From Tropicimonas sediminicola (lineage in GTDB: Bacteria > Pseudomonadota > Alphaproteobacteria > Rhodobacterales > Rhodobacteraceae): a stretch of 64,000 nucleotides of DNA. Of the stretch, positions 26,589 through 34,810 are shown piece by piece. The position numbers were made by a program, and so were the translations under genes. Within the stretch, counting starts at the first letter, position 1, and each line of letters opens with the position of its first letter. The stretch spans positions 248,001 through 312,000 of the forward strand of contig NZ_FZOY01000004.1 of the NCBI RefSeq assembly GCF_900188335.1, in the 5' to 3' direction. The notes under the pieces are model-generated. The model searched no databases. It was not told where the DNA came from and worked only from the letters and a program-made list of their open reading frames with translations.

Positions 26589-26622
26589 AAAGGGCGCGTC
26601 GGATCCTCCGGCGCGCCCTTTT
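26589..26622. terminator. Bidirectional terminator, mscS / oppF
   Basis: A 15-bp stem AAAGGGCGCG-T-CGGA (26589-26603) pairs with TCCGGCGCGCCCTTT (one G-T pair, loop TCC), ending in TTTT on the plus strand and TTT on the minus strand. It lies between two converging genes. Confidence 0.88.
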
Positions 26623-26639
26623 CATGTCCGAACAAGGTG

Positions 26640-27650
26640 TCAGGCGAGCTCCGCCCGGCCCTCCATCGCCGTCACCGGACAGGCGGAGTGATGTCCGGGC
26701 CCGACTGGCAGCATCTCCGGCAGCCCCGCGGCGCAGGCCGGTTTCGCGAGCGGGCAGCGGGTACGGAAAACGCAGCCGGACGGCGGCTTGAGCGGCGAGG
26801 GCAGATCGCCTTCGAGCACCGGATGCTCGCGGGCCAGCTCGACCCTGGGATCGGGGATAGGCACCGCCTGCACCAGCGAGCGGGTGTAGGGGTGGACCGG
26901 GTGCTCGATCAGCTCGTCGGCCTGGGCCGTCTCCATCACCCGGCCGAGATACATCACCAGGATGCGGTCCGAGATGTGCTTCACGACGCTCAGGTCGTGG
27001 GCGATGAAGATCAGCGACAGCCCGAGGTCGCGCTGCAGCTCTGCCAGCAGGTTGATCACCTGCGCCTGCACCGAGACGTCGAGCGCCGAGACCGGCTCGT
27101 CGCAGATCACCAGTTCCGGGTTCAGGATCAGCGCGCGGGCGATCCCGATCCGCTGGCACTGGCCGCCGGAAAACTCGTGCGGGTAGCGGTTGATCTGGTT
27201 CGGCAGCAGGCCGACGCGCTCCATCAGCTCGCCCACACGCCGCTTGACCTCGGCCTTCTTCGTCTCGGGTTTGTGGGTCACCAGCGGCTCGGCGATGATC
27301 TCGCCGACCTTCATTCGCGGGTTCAGCGCAGCGAGCGGGTCCTGGAAGACCATCTGCGCGACCTGCCGGTGCCGCCGCCGCTCGGTGGCGTTCATCGTCA
27401 GCAGGTCCTGGCCCTTCCAGAGGATGCGGCCGCCGGAGGCGGGGATGGTGTTGATGATGGCGCGGGCCACGGTAGACTTGCCGGAGCCGGACTCGCCCAC
27501 GATCCCCAGCGTCTCGCCCTTCTCCAGCTCGAAGCTCACGCCGCCCACGGCGTGCAGCTTGAGCGACGGGGTCCAGGGCCAGGCGCCGCGCGGGCGCACG
27601 TCGAACGTGACCTGAAGATCGTCGACCTTCAGCAGGGGCGCATCGCTCAT
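26640..27650 (-). CDS. oppF: Peptide ABC transporter ATP-binding protein OppF
   Basis: Second ATPase of an oligopeptide/dipeptide ABC importer, 336 residues. It has Walker A GESGSGKST, signature FSGGQCQR, Walker B LVICDEPVSALD and the C-terminal oligopeptide extension CVFRTRCPLAKPAC, whose cysteines can bind an iron-sulfur cluster in this family. The ATG overlaps the oppD stop by four bases (ATGA). It is the last gene of oppA-B-C-D-F; the terminator at 26589-26622 follows. Confidence 0.93.
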   Translation of the reverse strand: MSDAPLLKVDDLQVTFDVRPRGAWPWTPSLKLHAVGGVSFELEKGETLGIVGESGSGKSTVARAIINTIPASGGRILWKGQDLLTMNATERRRHRQVAQMVFQDPLAALNPRMKVGEIIAEPLVTHKPETKKAEVKRRVGELMERVGLLPNQINRYPHEFSGGQCQRIGIARALILNPELVICDEPVSALDVSVQAQVINLLAELQRDLGLSLIFIAHDLSVVKHISDRILVMYLGRVMETAQADELIEHPVHPYTRSLVQAVPIPDPRVELAREHPVLEGDLPSPLKPPSGCVFRTRCPLAKPACAAGLPEMLPVGPGHHSACPVTAMEGRAELA

Positions 27651-28615
27651 GCCACCTCCTCCGGGTTGCGGTGACAGGCGCGCACGCGCGTCTCCGACAG
27701 GCGTTCCAGTGCCGGCGGCTCGGTCGCGCAATGCTCCATGCGCAGCGGGCAGCGCGGCTCGAACGGACATCCCTTGAAGCCCTTCAACATGTCGGGCGGC
27801 TCGCCCGGGATGGTCGGCAGCACCTCTTCCTTGCGGTCGAGCCGCGGCACCGCCTCCAGCAGGCCGAGGGTGTAGGGATGCGTGGGATGTTCGAAGATCT
27901 CCGAGGTCAGCCCGCGCTCCATGATCCGCCCGCCATACATCACCATCGTCCGCTCGCAGGAGCCGGCGACGATGCCGAGGTCGTGGGTGATGAGGATCAG
28001 CGCGGTGTTGAACTCGTTCTTGATGTCGCGCAGCAGGTCCATGATCTGCGCCTGCACGGTCACGTCGAGCGCCGTGGTCGGCTCGTCGGCGATCAGCAGG
28101 CGCGGACGGCAAAGCAGCGACATGGCGATCATGATCCGCTGCCGCATGCCGCCGGAGAACTCGTGCGGATACATGGTGATCCGCGCCGCCGCGTCAGGGA
28201 TGCGCACCGCGTCGAGCATCCGGATGCATTCGGCGCGGGCCTCCCTGCGCGACATGCCGCGGTGCAGGGTCAGCACCTCTTCCATCTGCTCGGAGACCTT
28301 CAGGAACGGGTTCAGCGAGGTCATCGGGTCCTGGAAGATCATCGCGATCTCGGAGGAGCGGATCCGGTTCAGCTTTGCTTCCGGCAGGTTCAGGATCTCC
28401 TGCCCGTCCCACTTGACCGAACCGGCGGAGCGCCCGTTGCGGGCCAGCAGGCCGATGGCGGCGAAGGCGGTCTGGCTCTTGCCCGACCCGCTCTCGCCGA
28501 CGATGGCGAGCGTGTCGCCCTGATCCACGTTGAAGGAGACCCCGTTGACCGCCGAGACGATCCCGTCGTTGGTCTCGAACTTGACGCTGAGGTCCTTGAT
28601 CTCAAGCAGCGCCAT
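27647..28615 (-). CDS. oppD: Peptide ABC transporter ATP-binding protein OppD
   Basis: First ATPase of the importer, 322 residues: Walker A GESGSGKSQ (serine followed by Gln rather than Thr, as is usual in OppD), signature FSGGMRQR, Walker B LLIADEPTTALD, and the C-terminal CPFEPRCPLRMEHC motif. It pairs with OppF to form the nucleotide-binding dimer under the OppB-OppC channel. It starts three bases after the oppC stop codon. Confidence 0.94.
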   Translation of the reverse strand: MALLEIKDLSVKFETNDGIVSAVNGVSFNVDQGDTLAIVGESGSGKSQTAFAAIGLLARNGRSAGSVKWDGQEILNLPEAKLNRIRSSEIAMIFQDPMTSLNPFLKVSEQMEEVLTLHRGMSRREARAECIRMLDAVRIPDAAARITMYPHEFSGGMRQRIMIAMSLLCRPRLLIADEPTTALDVTVQAQIMDLLRDIKNEFNTALILITHDLGIVAGSCERTMVMYGGRIMERGLTSEIFEHPTHPYTLGLLEAVPRLDRKEEVLPTIPGEPPDMLKGFKGCPFEPRCPLRMEHCATEPPALERLSETRVRACHRNPEEVA

Positions 28616-28618
28616 GGG

Positions 28619-29563
28619 TCAGCGATCCTTCGGGTCGAGCGCATCGCGCAGACCGTCGCCGACGAAGAAGAAGGCGAAGAGCGTGATGACGAAGAAGAAG
28701 AGAGGGAAGCCGAGCATCCAGAGCGTGCCGTACTGCATCTGGCTCGCGCCCTGGCTGATCAGCGCCCCCCAGGAGGTGTTGGGCTCCTGCACGCCGAGGC
28801 CCAGGAAGGAGATGAAGCTCTCGTAGATGATCATCGAGGGCACCAGCAGCGTGGCATAGACGATCACCACGCCGAGCAGGTTCGGCACGATATGGCGGCG
28901 GATGATGGTCGAGGGGCGGACGCCGATGGCGTGGGCGGCCTCCACGAACTCCTTGTTCTTGATCGAGAGCGTCTGGCCGCGGGCGATCCGCGCCATGTCG
29001 AGCCAGGAGATCAGGCCGATCCCGACGAAGAGCATCAGCACCGACCGGCCGAAGACGACCAGCAGCAGGATCAGCACGAACATGTAGGGCACCGACATCA
29101 GCACGTCGACGATGCGCATCATCACGCTGTCGGTGCGCCCGCCGTAATAGCCGGCCGTGGCGCCATAGATCGTGCCTACGAACACGGCGATCAGCGCGCC
29201 GATCAGGCCGACCATCAGCGAGATCTGGGTGCCCTGCACGGTGCGGGCGAAGAGGTCGCGGCCCAGCTCGTCGGTCCCGAAGAAATGGGGTCTGTCGCCG
29301 GCGGGCCCGCCGAACAGGCTCGGCTTGCCCATGGTCTCGACCTGGCCGAGGACGGACCAGTCGACCTCCTCGTTGGACCAGGCGGACAGGTGGCTGCCGA
29401 AGGCGGCGAAGAGGGCCACGAGGATCAGCACGACAAGCCCGGCGACGGCCGCCTTGTTGCGGAAGAAGCGGATACGGGCGTCGGCCCAGAGGGAGCGGCC
29501 CTCGATGGCCGGCGCCATGTCGGCGCTGGCGAGGTCGGCGGCGGCCTTGCGGTTGAGCAGCAT
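28619..29563 (-). CDS. oppC: Peptide ABC transporter permease OppC
   Basis: Inner-membrane permease of 314 residues with the OppC layout: a cytoplasmic N-terminal stretch, a first helix (about 38-58), a periplasmic loop ending HFFGTDELGRDLFART, and five further helices. The EAA loop is EFVEAAHAIGVRPSTIIRRHIVPN. The ATG at 29561-29563 is preceded closely by the oppB stop codon (eight-base gap), and the frame upstream overlaps oppB and is not coding. Confidence 0.94.
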   Translation of the reverse strand: MLLNRKAAADLASADMAPAIEGRSLWADARIRFFRNKAAVAGLVVLILVALFAAFGSHLSAWSNEEVDWSVLGQVETMGKPSLFGGPAGDRPHFFGTDELGRDLFARTVQGTQISLMVGLIGALIAVFVGTIYGATAGYYGGRTDSVMMRIVDVLMSVPYMFVLILLLVVFGRSVLMLFVGIGLISWLDMARIARGQTLSIKNKEFVEAAHAIGVRPSTIIRRHIVPNLLGVVIVYATLLVPSMIIYESFISFLGLGVQEPNTSWGALISQGASQMQYGTLWMLGFPLFFFVITLFAFFFVGDGLRDALDPKDR

Positions 29564-29571
29564 GGGCGGCC

Positions 29572-30495
29572 TCAGTAGCGGATCTTTGGGTCGATCCAGG
29601 CGTAGAGGATATCGACCACGAGGTTGAACAGGACGGTCAGCGCGCCGGTCAGGATGGTGATCCCCATGATCACCGAGTAGTCCCGGTTGAGCGCCGAATT
29701 GACGAAGAAGACGCCGATGCCGCCGGTGGAGAAATACATGTCGATGACCACCGACCCGGTGATCATGCCGACGAAGGCCGGCCCGAGGTAGGAGATCACC
29801 GGCAGCAGCGCGGGCTTGAGCGCGTGGCGGAAGATCACCCGCCGCATCGGAAGACCCTTGGCCCGTGCGGTGCGGATGTAGTTGGCGTTGAGCACTTCCA
29901 GCATCGAAGAGCGGGTGAGCCGCGCGATCGAGGCCATGAAGGAGGTCGAGAGCGCGATCACCGGCATCACGATGTATTGCCACTGCCCCCCCTGCCAGCC
30001 GCCGCCAGGCAGCCAGCCGAGCCAGAGCGTGAACACCAGCACCAGGATCGGCGCCATGACGAAGTTCGGCAGCACCTGCGCGCCGACCGAGATGCCGACG
30101 GCGAGGTAATCGAGCCAGGAATTGTGATAGACGGCCGCGAGGATCCCGAGCGACATGCCGACCACCGAGGCCACGACGAAAGACCAGAAGCCATAGGTCA
30201 GCGTGACCGGGAAGCCCTGGGCGATGATGTCGTTCACCGTCTGGTCCTTGTAGATGAAGGACGGCCCGAAATCGAAGTGCACCACGACGTTCCACACATA
30301 GTTGAACATCTGCACGACCAGCGGCTTGTCGAGCCCGTACTTGGCTTCGAGGTTGGCCATGATCGCAGGCGGCAGCGGCCGTTCCATGTCGAAGGGCCCG
30401 CCGGGCGCGGCATACATGATCAGGTAGGACAGGACGACGAGGAACAGGAGCGTCGGGATGGCGACCGCGAGGCGCCGGATGATGAAGGACAGCAT
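29572..30495 (-). CDS. oppB: Peptide ABC transporter permease OppB
   Basis: Partner permease of 307 residues: MLSFIIRRLAVAIPTLLFLVV is the standard OppB N terminus, followed by six helices and the EAA loop NYIRTARAKGLPMRRVIFRHALKPA. The ATG at 30493-30495 is used; an upstream TTG would add five residues. It lies 63 bases after oppA, a gap holding a strong hairpin. Confidence 0.94.
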   Translation of the reverse strand: MLSFIIRRLAVAIPTLLFLVVLSYLIMYAAPGGPFDMERPLPPAIMANLEAKYGLDKPLVVQMFNYVWNVVVHFDFGPSFIYKDQTVNDIIAQGFPVTLTYGFWSFVVASVVGMSLGILAAVYHNSWLDYLAVGISVGAQVLPNFVMAPILVLVFTLWLGWLPGGGWQGGQWQYIVMPVIALSTSFMASIARLTRSSMLEVLNANYIRTARAKGLPMRRVIFRHALKPALLPVISYLGPAFVGMITGSVVIDMYFSTGGIGVFFVNSALNRDYSVIMGITILTGALTVLFNLVVDILYAWIDPKIRY

Positions 30496-30517
30496 GGGGG
30501 AAGCCTGCAAATGGGTC

Positions 30518-30543
30518 GGGCGCGCGACCCTTGCCGCGCGCCC
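30518..30543 (-). other. Intercistronic hairpin after oppA
   Basis: GGGCGCGCG (30518-30526) and CGCGCGCCC (30535-30543) pair perfectly with an eight-base loop, 15 bases past the oppA stop codon. There is no T run, so it more likely protects the oppA message from 3-prime decay or damps read-through than ends transcription. Confidence 0.65.
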
Positions 30544-30558
30544 TGCCTGAAGGTCTGG

Positions 30559-32175
30559 TTATTTCTCGATGCGGTAGAGGTCTTTCGAGTACCAGTTGTT
30601 TTCGGCGTTGTTGTACGGCCAGCCCTTGACGTCCGAGGACAGCAGGAAGGTGTTGGCGTAGTGGTAGATCGGCGCGATCGGCATGTCGACCGACAGCAGC
30701 TTCTCTGCCTTGGTGTACATCTCGTTCGGGTTGTCCGAGGTCTTCGAGGTCGACAGCAGCTCGTCATACTCGGCGCTGGAGTATTTCGCGTCGTTCGAGC
30801 CGTGCGGCGTGGTCAGCAGGTCGAGGAAGGTAGAGGCCTCGTTGTAATCCGCGCACCAGGCGCCGCGGGCAACGTCGAACTGGCCGTCGCGGCGCACGTC
30901 GAGATAGGTCTTCCACTCCATGTTCTCGAGCGTGGTCTCGACACCCAGCTTCTGCTTCCACATCGCCGCGACGATGGTCGCGATCGCCTTGTGGCTGTCC
31001 GAGGTGTTGTAGATCAGCTTGAGCTGCAGGTCGGAAACGCCCGCCTCTTCCATCAGCTCCTTGGCCTTCGCGTCGCGATCGGCCTGGCTCATGGAGGCGT
31101 ATTCGATCTCGGGCATCTCGAAGCCCGCGGTCTTGAGATGGGCGAAGTTGTAGGCCGGCCACTGGCCGCCCTTGAGGATCTGGTTGACGATCACGTCGCG
31201 GTCGATGGCATAGGCCAGCGCTTGCCGGACGCGCGGGTCCTGCAGCTCGGGCTTGGCGCCGTCACGCAGGTTGAACGCGTAGTAGTAGGAGCACAGGCGC
31301 GGCACCGAGGTCGCCTCGTCCGGGCGCTCTTCCTGCAGCACCGGGAACTGGCCGTCGGGCAGCGGCTCCAGGTGGTCGATCTCGCCGGCCTTGTAGCGGG
31401 TCAGCGCCTGGTTCACGTCATTGATGACGTAGCCGGTCGTCTTCTCGATGATGACGCTGTCGGCATTCCAGTACATCGGGTTCTTTTCACGGGTGTGGTA
31501 CTCGTTCAGCACCATCTCGGTCAGCACGTAGGCACCGTTGGAGACGATGTTCTCCGGATCGGTCCACTTGGCGCCATGCGCCTCGATGGTGGCGCGATGG
31601 GCCGGCATCATCGTGGCATAGGTGGTCATCGCCGGGAAATAGGGCAGCGGCTGGGTCAGCTGCACCTCGAGCGTGTGGTCGTCGATCGCCTTCACGCCGA
31701 GCTCGGTCGGGTCCATCTCGCCCGCGACGATCTCCTTGGCGTTCACGATGGACGCCAGCTCCATGTACCAGGCGTAGGGCGAGGCGTTGGCCGGATCGAC
31801 CGCGCGCTGCCAGCCGTAGACGAAGTCCTCGGCCACGACCGGGTCACCGTTCGACCACTTCGCCTCGGGGCGCAGGGTGAAGGTGTAGGTCTGGTTGTTG
31901 TTGGAGGCCTCGAAGCCGGTGGCGACACCCGGGATCAGGTTGCCGTCGGCGTCCTGGATCATCAGGCCTTCGAACAGGTCGCGGATCACGTGGTGACCGG
32001 CGGTTTCCTCGTTGAGCTGCGGATCGAGCGTCGGGAACTGGTCCAGAAGCCGATAGGAGAAGGTCTGGTTGTCGGCGAGTGCCTCGCCGGTCACCGGATG
32101 GGTGCCCTCGGCCAGCGCGGCGGTGGCAAATACCAGCGCGGCGGCGGAAAGCTTCAAGGTTGCCTTGATGTTCAT
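30559..32175 (-). CDS. oppA: Peptide ABC transporter solute-binding protein OppA
   Basis: Periplasmic binding protein of the SBP_bac_5 family, 538 residues. The signal peptide MNIKATLKLSAAALVFATAALAEG is followed by family blocks: SYRLLDQFPTLDPQLNEETAG, VIRDLFEGLMIQDADGNLIPGVA, FTLRPEAKWSNGDPVVAEDFVYGWQRAVDP (the diagnostic motif), and VSNGAYVL. It delivers oligopeptides to OppBCDF. The ATG at 32173-32175 follows GGGAG. It is the first gene of the operon, with a candidate promoter at 32245-32274, and is separated from oppB by a GC hairpin. Confidence 0.93.
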   Translation of the reverse strand: MNIKATLKLSAAALVFATAALAEGTHPVTGEALADNQTFSYRLLDQFPTLDPQLNEETAGHHVIRDLFEGLMIQDADGNLIPGVATGFEASNNNQTYTFTLRPEAKWSNGDPVVAEDFVYGWQRAVDPANASPYAWYMELASIVNAKEIVAGEMDPTELGVKAIDDHTLEVQLTQPLPYFPAMTTYATMMPAHRATIEAHGAKWTDPENIVSNGAYVLTEMVLNEYHTREKNPMYWNADSVIIEKTTGYVINDVNQALTRYKAGEIDHLEPLPDGQFPVLQEERPDEATSVPRLCSYYYAFNLRDGAKPELQDPRVRQALAYAIDRDVIVNQILKGGQWPAYNFAHLKTAGFEMPEIEYASMSQADRDAKAKELMEEAGVSDLQLKLIYNTSDSHKAIATIVAAMWKQKLGVETTLENMEWKTYLDVRRDGQFDVARGAWCADYNEASTFLDLLTTPHGSNDAKYSSAEYDELLSTSKTSDNPNEMYTKAEKLLSVDMPIAPIYHYANTFLLSSDVKGWPYNNAENNWYSKDLYRIEK

Positions 32176-32244
32176 TGGCAGACTCCCAGTTGAATGATTT
32201 TTGGCCCTCTCGGCGCCTGGACGACGAGGGCTCACACTTCGAGC

Positions 32245-32275
32245 ACTATGACCCTCGCCGATTGGTCGCGCCAAT
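32245..32275 (-). promoter_or_regulatory. Possible oppA promoter with overlapping palindrome
   Basis: Minus-strand TTGGCG (32269-32274), 18-base spacer, CATAGT (32245-32250). The inverted repeat ATTGG-TCGCG-CCAAT (32261-32275) overlaps the -35 box and could be an operator. Read by eye only. Confidence 0.35.
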
Positions 32276-32615
32276 ATTTTCTCCTGATTGACGGTCGCAA
32301 GCTTGACGTAGCGATACGCAGCGGAGGCCACATGCAGGTGCCGAGACCTGCCGGGGGGCGCAGATCGTTGCAAGTCACGCGCTTGCGCGACGACGCGGCC
32401 GGCGTTGGCGCTAAATGGTCGCGGGGCGCTCTGATGGGCCATTTACGGCCTCCGCAAGCCCGGATTCCACGTCTCAAAGCGCGATTCGGCGACGTCAGCC
32501 GGAGAGCCTGGGCCCCTCTGCCTGGATCTCTCACATCCAACGGTCGGCGTCGTGGCACGCGCTGGCACCGCGGGAATACCAGGGCCCCTCTTTCCTATTA
32601 ATTTAGTCAGGTATC

Positions 32616-32626
32616 TTGTCCGACAA
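32616..32626 (+). promoter_or_regulatory. Palindrome upstream of the imelysin operon
   Basis: TTGTC-C-GACAA is a perfect 11-base palindrome in an AT-rich stretch 78 bases before the imelysin start codon. Because the genes behind it handle iron, an iron-responsive regulator is a reasonable guess; I cannot match it to a known box with certainty. Confidence 0.38.
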
Positions 32627-32703
32627 ATTTCATATGTTAATGGTATCGGCGATCCACGTGCCGCGGCGCGCATGACCCAGACTGCAAGAAACAAGGATTT
32701 CCG

Positions 32704-33957
32704 ATGATCATTCGAACCACCGCCCTCGCGGCCCTCCTGTCCGGCACGGCGCTGGCCGCGCAGGCCGCCGAGCCGGCCGAGGTGCTTGTCACCTATGCCG
32801 ACATCGCGCTTGCCGGCTACGAGGACAGCCTGGACACCGCGCGCGCCCTGAAGGCTGCGGTCGAGGCGCTCGCCGCCGAGCCGTCGGATGCCACGCTCGA
32901 GGCCGCAAAGGAGGCCTGGAAGGCCGCCCGTATCCCCTACCAGCAGACCGAGGCCTACCGCTTCGGCAACCCGGTGGTTGACGAGTGGGAAGGCAAGGTG
33001 AATGCCTGGCCGCTGGACGAGGGCCTGATCGACTATGTCGACGGCGAGCACGGCCTGAACGACGCCAACCCGCTGGCCGGCGCCAACGTCATTGCCAATC
33101 CGCAGCTCGAGGTCTCCGGCACGACGCTGGACGCCACCGAGATCACGCCCGCCGTCCTGCGCGAGATGCACGAGATCGACGGTATCGAGGCCAACGTGAC
33201 CACCGGCTACCACGCCATCGAATTCCTCCTCTGGGGGCAGGACCTGAACGGCACCGGCCCCGGCGCGGGCAACCGTCCGGCCACCGATTTCGATACGGCG
33301 AACTGCACCGGCGGAAATTGCGACCGTCGGGTCCAGTACCTGCTGGCCGCGGCCGACCTTCTGGTGACCGACCTCGAAGACGCCGTGGCGCTGTGGTCCG
33401 AGGGCGGCCAGGGCCGCACCGAGGTGACCGCCGACCCGCAGGCCGGCATGGTCATGGCCTTCACCGGCATGGGCTCGCTCTCCTACGGCGAACAGGCCGG
33501 CGAGCGCATGAAGCTCGGCCTGCTGCTGCACGATCCCGAGGAAGAGCACGACTGCTTCTCCGACAACACGCACATCAGCCACTACTACGACGCGCAGGGC
33601 ATCCGGAACGTCTACACCGGCACATACGAGCGGGTTGACGGCAGCATGGTCGAGGGCCCGTCGCTCTACGACGTGGTCAAGGAACGCGACCCGGCGCTGG
33701 CCGATGCGCTGCTGGCCGATCTCGACGCCACGATGGAAAAGATGAGCGCCATCGTCGCCGCCGCCGAGGCCGGCACGGCGTATGACCAGCTGATCGCCGC
33801 CGGCAATGCCGAGGGCAACCAGCTGGTGCAGGACGCCATCGACGCGCTGGTCGCACAGACGCGCAACATCGAGCGCGCGGTCGCGGCCGTAGGCCTCGAC
33901 CCGATCAGCGTCGAGGGCTCCGACAGCCTCGATTCCCCCAGCTCGGTCTTCCAGTAG
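32704..33957 (+). CDS. Imelysin-family iron-regulated periplasmic protein
   Basis: Imelysin (peptidase M75/IrpA-like) protein of 417 residues. A signal peptide (1-22, ending ALAAQAAE) directs export. The family GxHxxE motif is GYHAIEFLLWGQ (His170, Glu173), the proposed metal-binding site; FGNPVVDEWEGKVNAWPLDEGLIDYVDG and EEEHDCFSDNTHISHYYDAQGI are further family blocks. These proteins are thought to take part in iron or haem uptake in the periplasm; no peptidase activity is established. AAGGAT precedes the ATG. It leads an operon-like series (bfd, bfr, di-heme protein, DUF1513), with a hairpin plus T run directly after it. Confidence 0.92.
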   Translation: MIIRTTALAALLSGTALAAQAAEPAEVLVTYADIALAGYEDSLDTARALKAAVEALAAEPSDATLEAAKEAWKAARIPYQQTEAYRFGNPVVDEWEGKVNAWPLDEGLIDYVDGEHGLNDANPLAGANVIANPQLEVSGTTLDATEITPAVLREMHEIDGIEANVTTGYHAIEFLLWGQDLNGTGPGAGNRPATDFDTANCTGGNCDRRVQYLLAAADLLVTDLEDAVALWSEGGQGRTEVTADPQAGMVMAFTGMGSLSYGEQAGERMKLGLLLHDPEEEHDCFSDNTHISHYYDAQGIRNVYTGTYERVDGSMVEGPSLYDVVKERDPALADALLADLDATMEKMSAIVAAAEAGTAYDQLIAAGNAEGNQLVQDAIDALVAQTRNIERAVAAVGLDPISVEGSDSLDSPSSVFQ

Positions 33958-33968
33958 ATCCCTCGGTC

Positions 33969-34000
33969 GGGGGCACCGGCGAAGGTGCCCCCGGCATTTT
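33969..34000 (+). terminator. Terminator or attenuator after imelysin
   Basis: GGGGGCACC (33969-33977), loop GGCGAA, GGTGCCCCC (33984-33992), then GGCATTTT. It lies 12 bases past the imelysin stop and only 20 bases before the bfd start, so it may lower rather than abolish transcription of the downstream iron-storage genes. Confidence 0.75.
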
Positions 34001-34019
34001 GACACACGGAGCCCTGGCC

Positions 34020-34274
34020 ATGATCGTCTGCCACTGCCAGAAAATTTCGGATCATGACATCCACGCCGCCGTCGACTGGATGCGCGCCGCCGACCCCGAA
34101 ACGATCATCACGCCCGGAAAAGTGTACCGCGCGCTTGGAAAGAGGGCGAAGTGCGGCGGCTGCATGCCGCTTTTCTTGTCCACCATGCGCCGGAATGCCA
34201 ACATGGAAGTCCCAGCGGATCTCCGGACGCCGGTGTTCGGAAAAGCAAAGGAAATTGGTCATGAAGGGCGATGA
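34020..34274 (+). CDS. bfd: Bacterioferritin-associated ferredoxin
   Basis: Small [2Fe-2S] protein of 84 residues that reduces the ferric core of bacterioferritin to release iron. The four cluster cysteines are Cys4 and Cys6 (IVCHCQ) and Cys45 and Cys48 (KCGGCMP), the Bfd arrangement. ACGGAG lies eight bases before the ATG. The last 14 bases overlap the start of bfr, so the two partners are translationally coupled. It is about 20 residues longer than E. coli Bfd at the C terminus. Confidence 0.9.
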   Translation: MIVCHCQKISDHDIHAAVDWMRAADPETIITPGKVYRALGKRAKCGGCMPLFLSTMRRNANMEVPADLRTPVFGKAKEIGHEGR

Positions 34275-34746
34275 CAAGGTTATCGACTACCTCAACAGGG
34301 CACTCCGCAGCGAGCTGACCGCCGTCAGCCAGTACTGGCTGCACTACCGCCTTCAGGACGATTGGGGCCTGAGCCGGATGGCGGCGAAGAGCCGCGAGGA
34401 AAGCATCGAGGAGATGAACCACGCCGACAAGCTGATCGAGCGTATCCTGTTCCTCGAAGGCCACCCCAACCTGCAGACGCTCGACCCGCTCCGGATCGGC
34501 CAGACGCCGAAGGAGACGCTGGAATGCGATCTCGCCGCCGAGCAGGAGGCGCAGGCGCTCTACAAGGAGGCGCGCGCCTATTGCCAGTCGATCGGCGATT
34601 TCGTGTCGATGGAGATCTTCCAGGAACTGCTGACGGACGAGGAGGGGCATATCGACTTCCTCGAGACCCAGCTCGACCTGCACGACCGGATCGGCGCGGA
34701 GCGCTATGCCCAGCTCAACGCGGGCACGATGGACGAGGCCGACTGA
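34261..34746 (+). CDS. bfr: Bacterioferritin
   Basis: Haem-containing 24-subunit iron store, 161 residues, starting [15 protein letters not shown]. The ferroxidase ligands Glu18, Glu51, His54, Glu94, Glu127 and His130 fit the family numbering as far as I can count, and Met52 (EEMNHAD), the haem ligand, is present, so this is a true Bfr rather than a Dps or ferritin. It overlaps bfd by 14 bases. The repeat motif (34764-34810) separates it from the di-heme oxidoreductase gene. Confidence 0.95.
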   Translation: MKGDDKVIDYLNRALRSELTAVSQYWLHYRLQDDWGLSRMAAKSREESIEEMNHADKLIERILFLEGHPNLQTLDPLRIGQTPKETLECDLAAEQEAQALYKEARAYCQSIGDFVSMEIFQELLTDEEGHIDFLETQLDLHDRIGAERYAQLNAGTMDEAD

Positions 34747-34763
34747 GCACGGCCCGCCAGGCA

Positions 34764-34810
34764 CCGGGGGCCAGCCCCCGGACCCCCGGGATATTTTGGG
34801 ACAGAAGAAC
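34764..34810 (+). repeat. GGATATTTTGGGACAGAAGAA intergenic motif with hairpin, copy 4
   Basis: Hairpin CCGGGGG-CCAG-CCCCCGG (34764-34781), then a GC stretch and GGATATTTTGGGACAG, AGAAC. It ends directly against the ATG of the di-heme gene, so its purine-rich end may serve as the ribosome site. Confidence 0.7.

Larger units (their letters stand above)
32176..32703. other. Divergent intergenic region, oppA / imelysin
   Basis: The longest gene-free stretch here (528 bases). The part near 32590-32660 is unusually AT-rich for this genome and should hold the imelysin promoter; the part near 32240-32280 should hold the oppA promoter. Open frames in between lack ribosome sites and family similarity. 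No RNA gene is recognised. Confidence 0.6.

Noticed and set aside
32194-32601. Open frames in the gap between oppA and imelysin
   Set aside because: No ribosome site, no recognisable domain, and unlike coding composition of the neighbours; more likely regulatory sequence.
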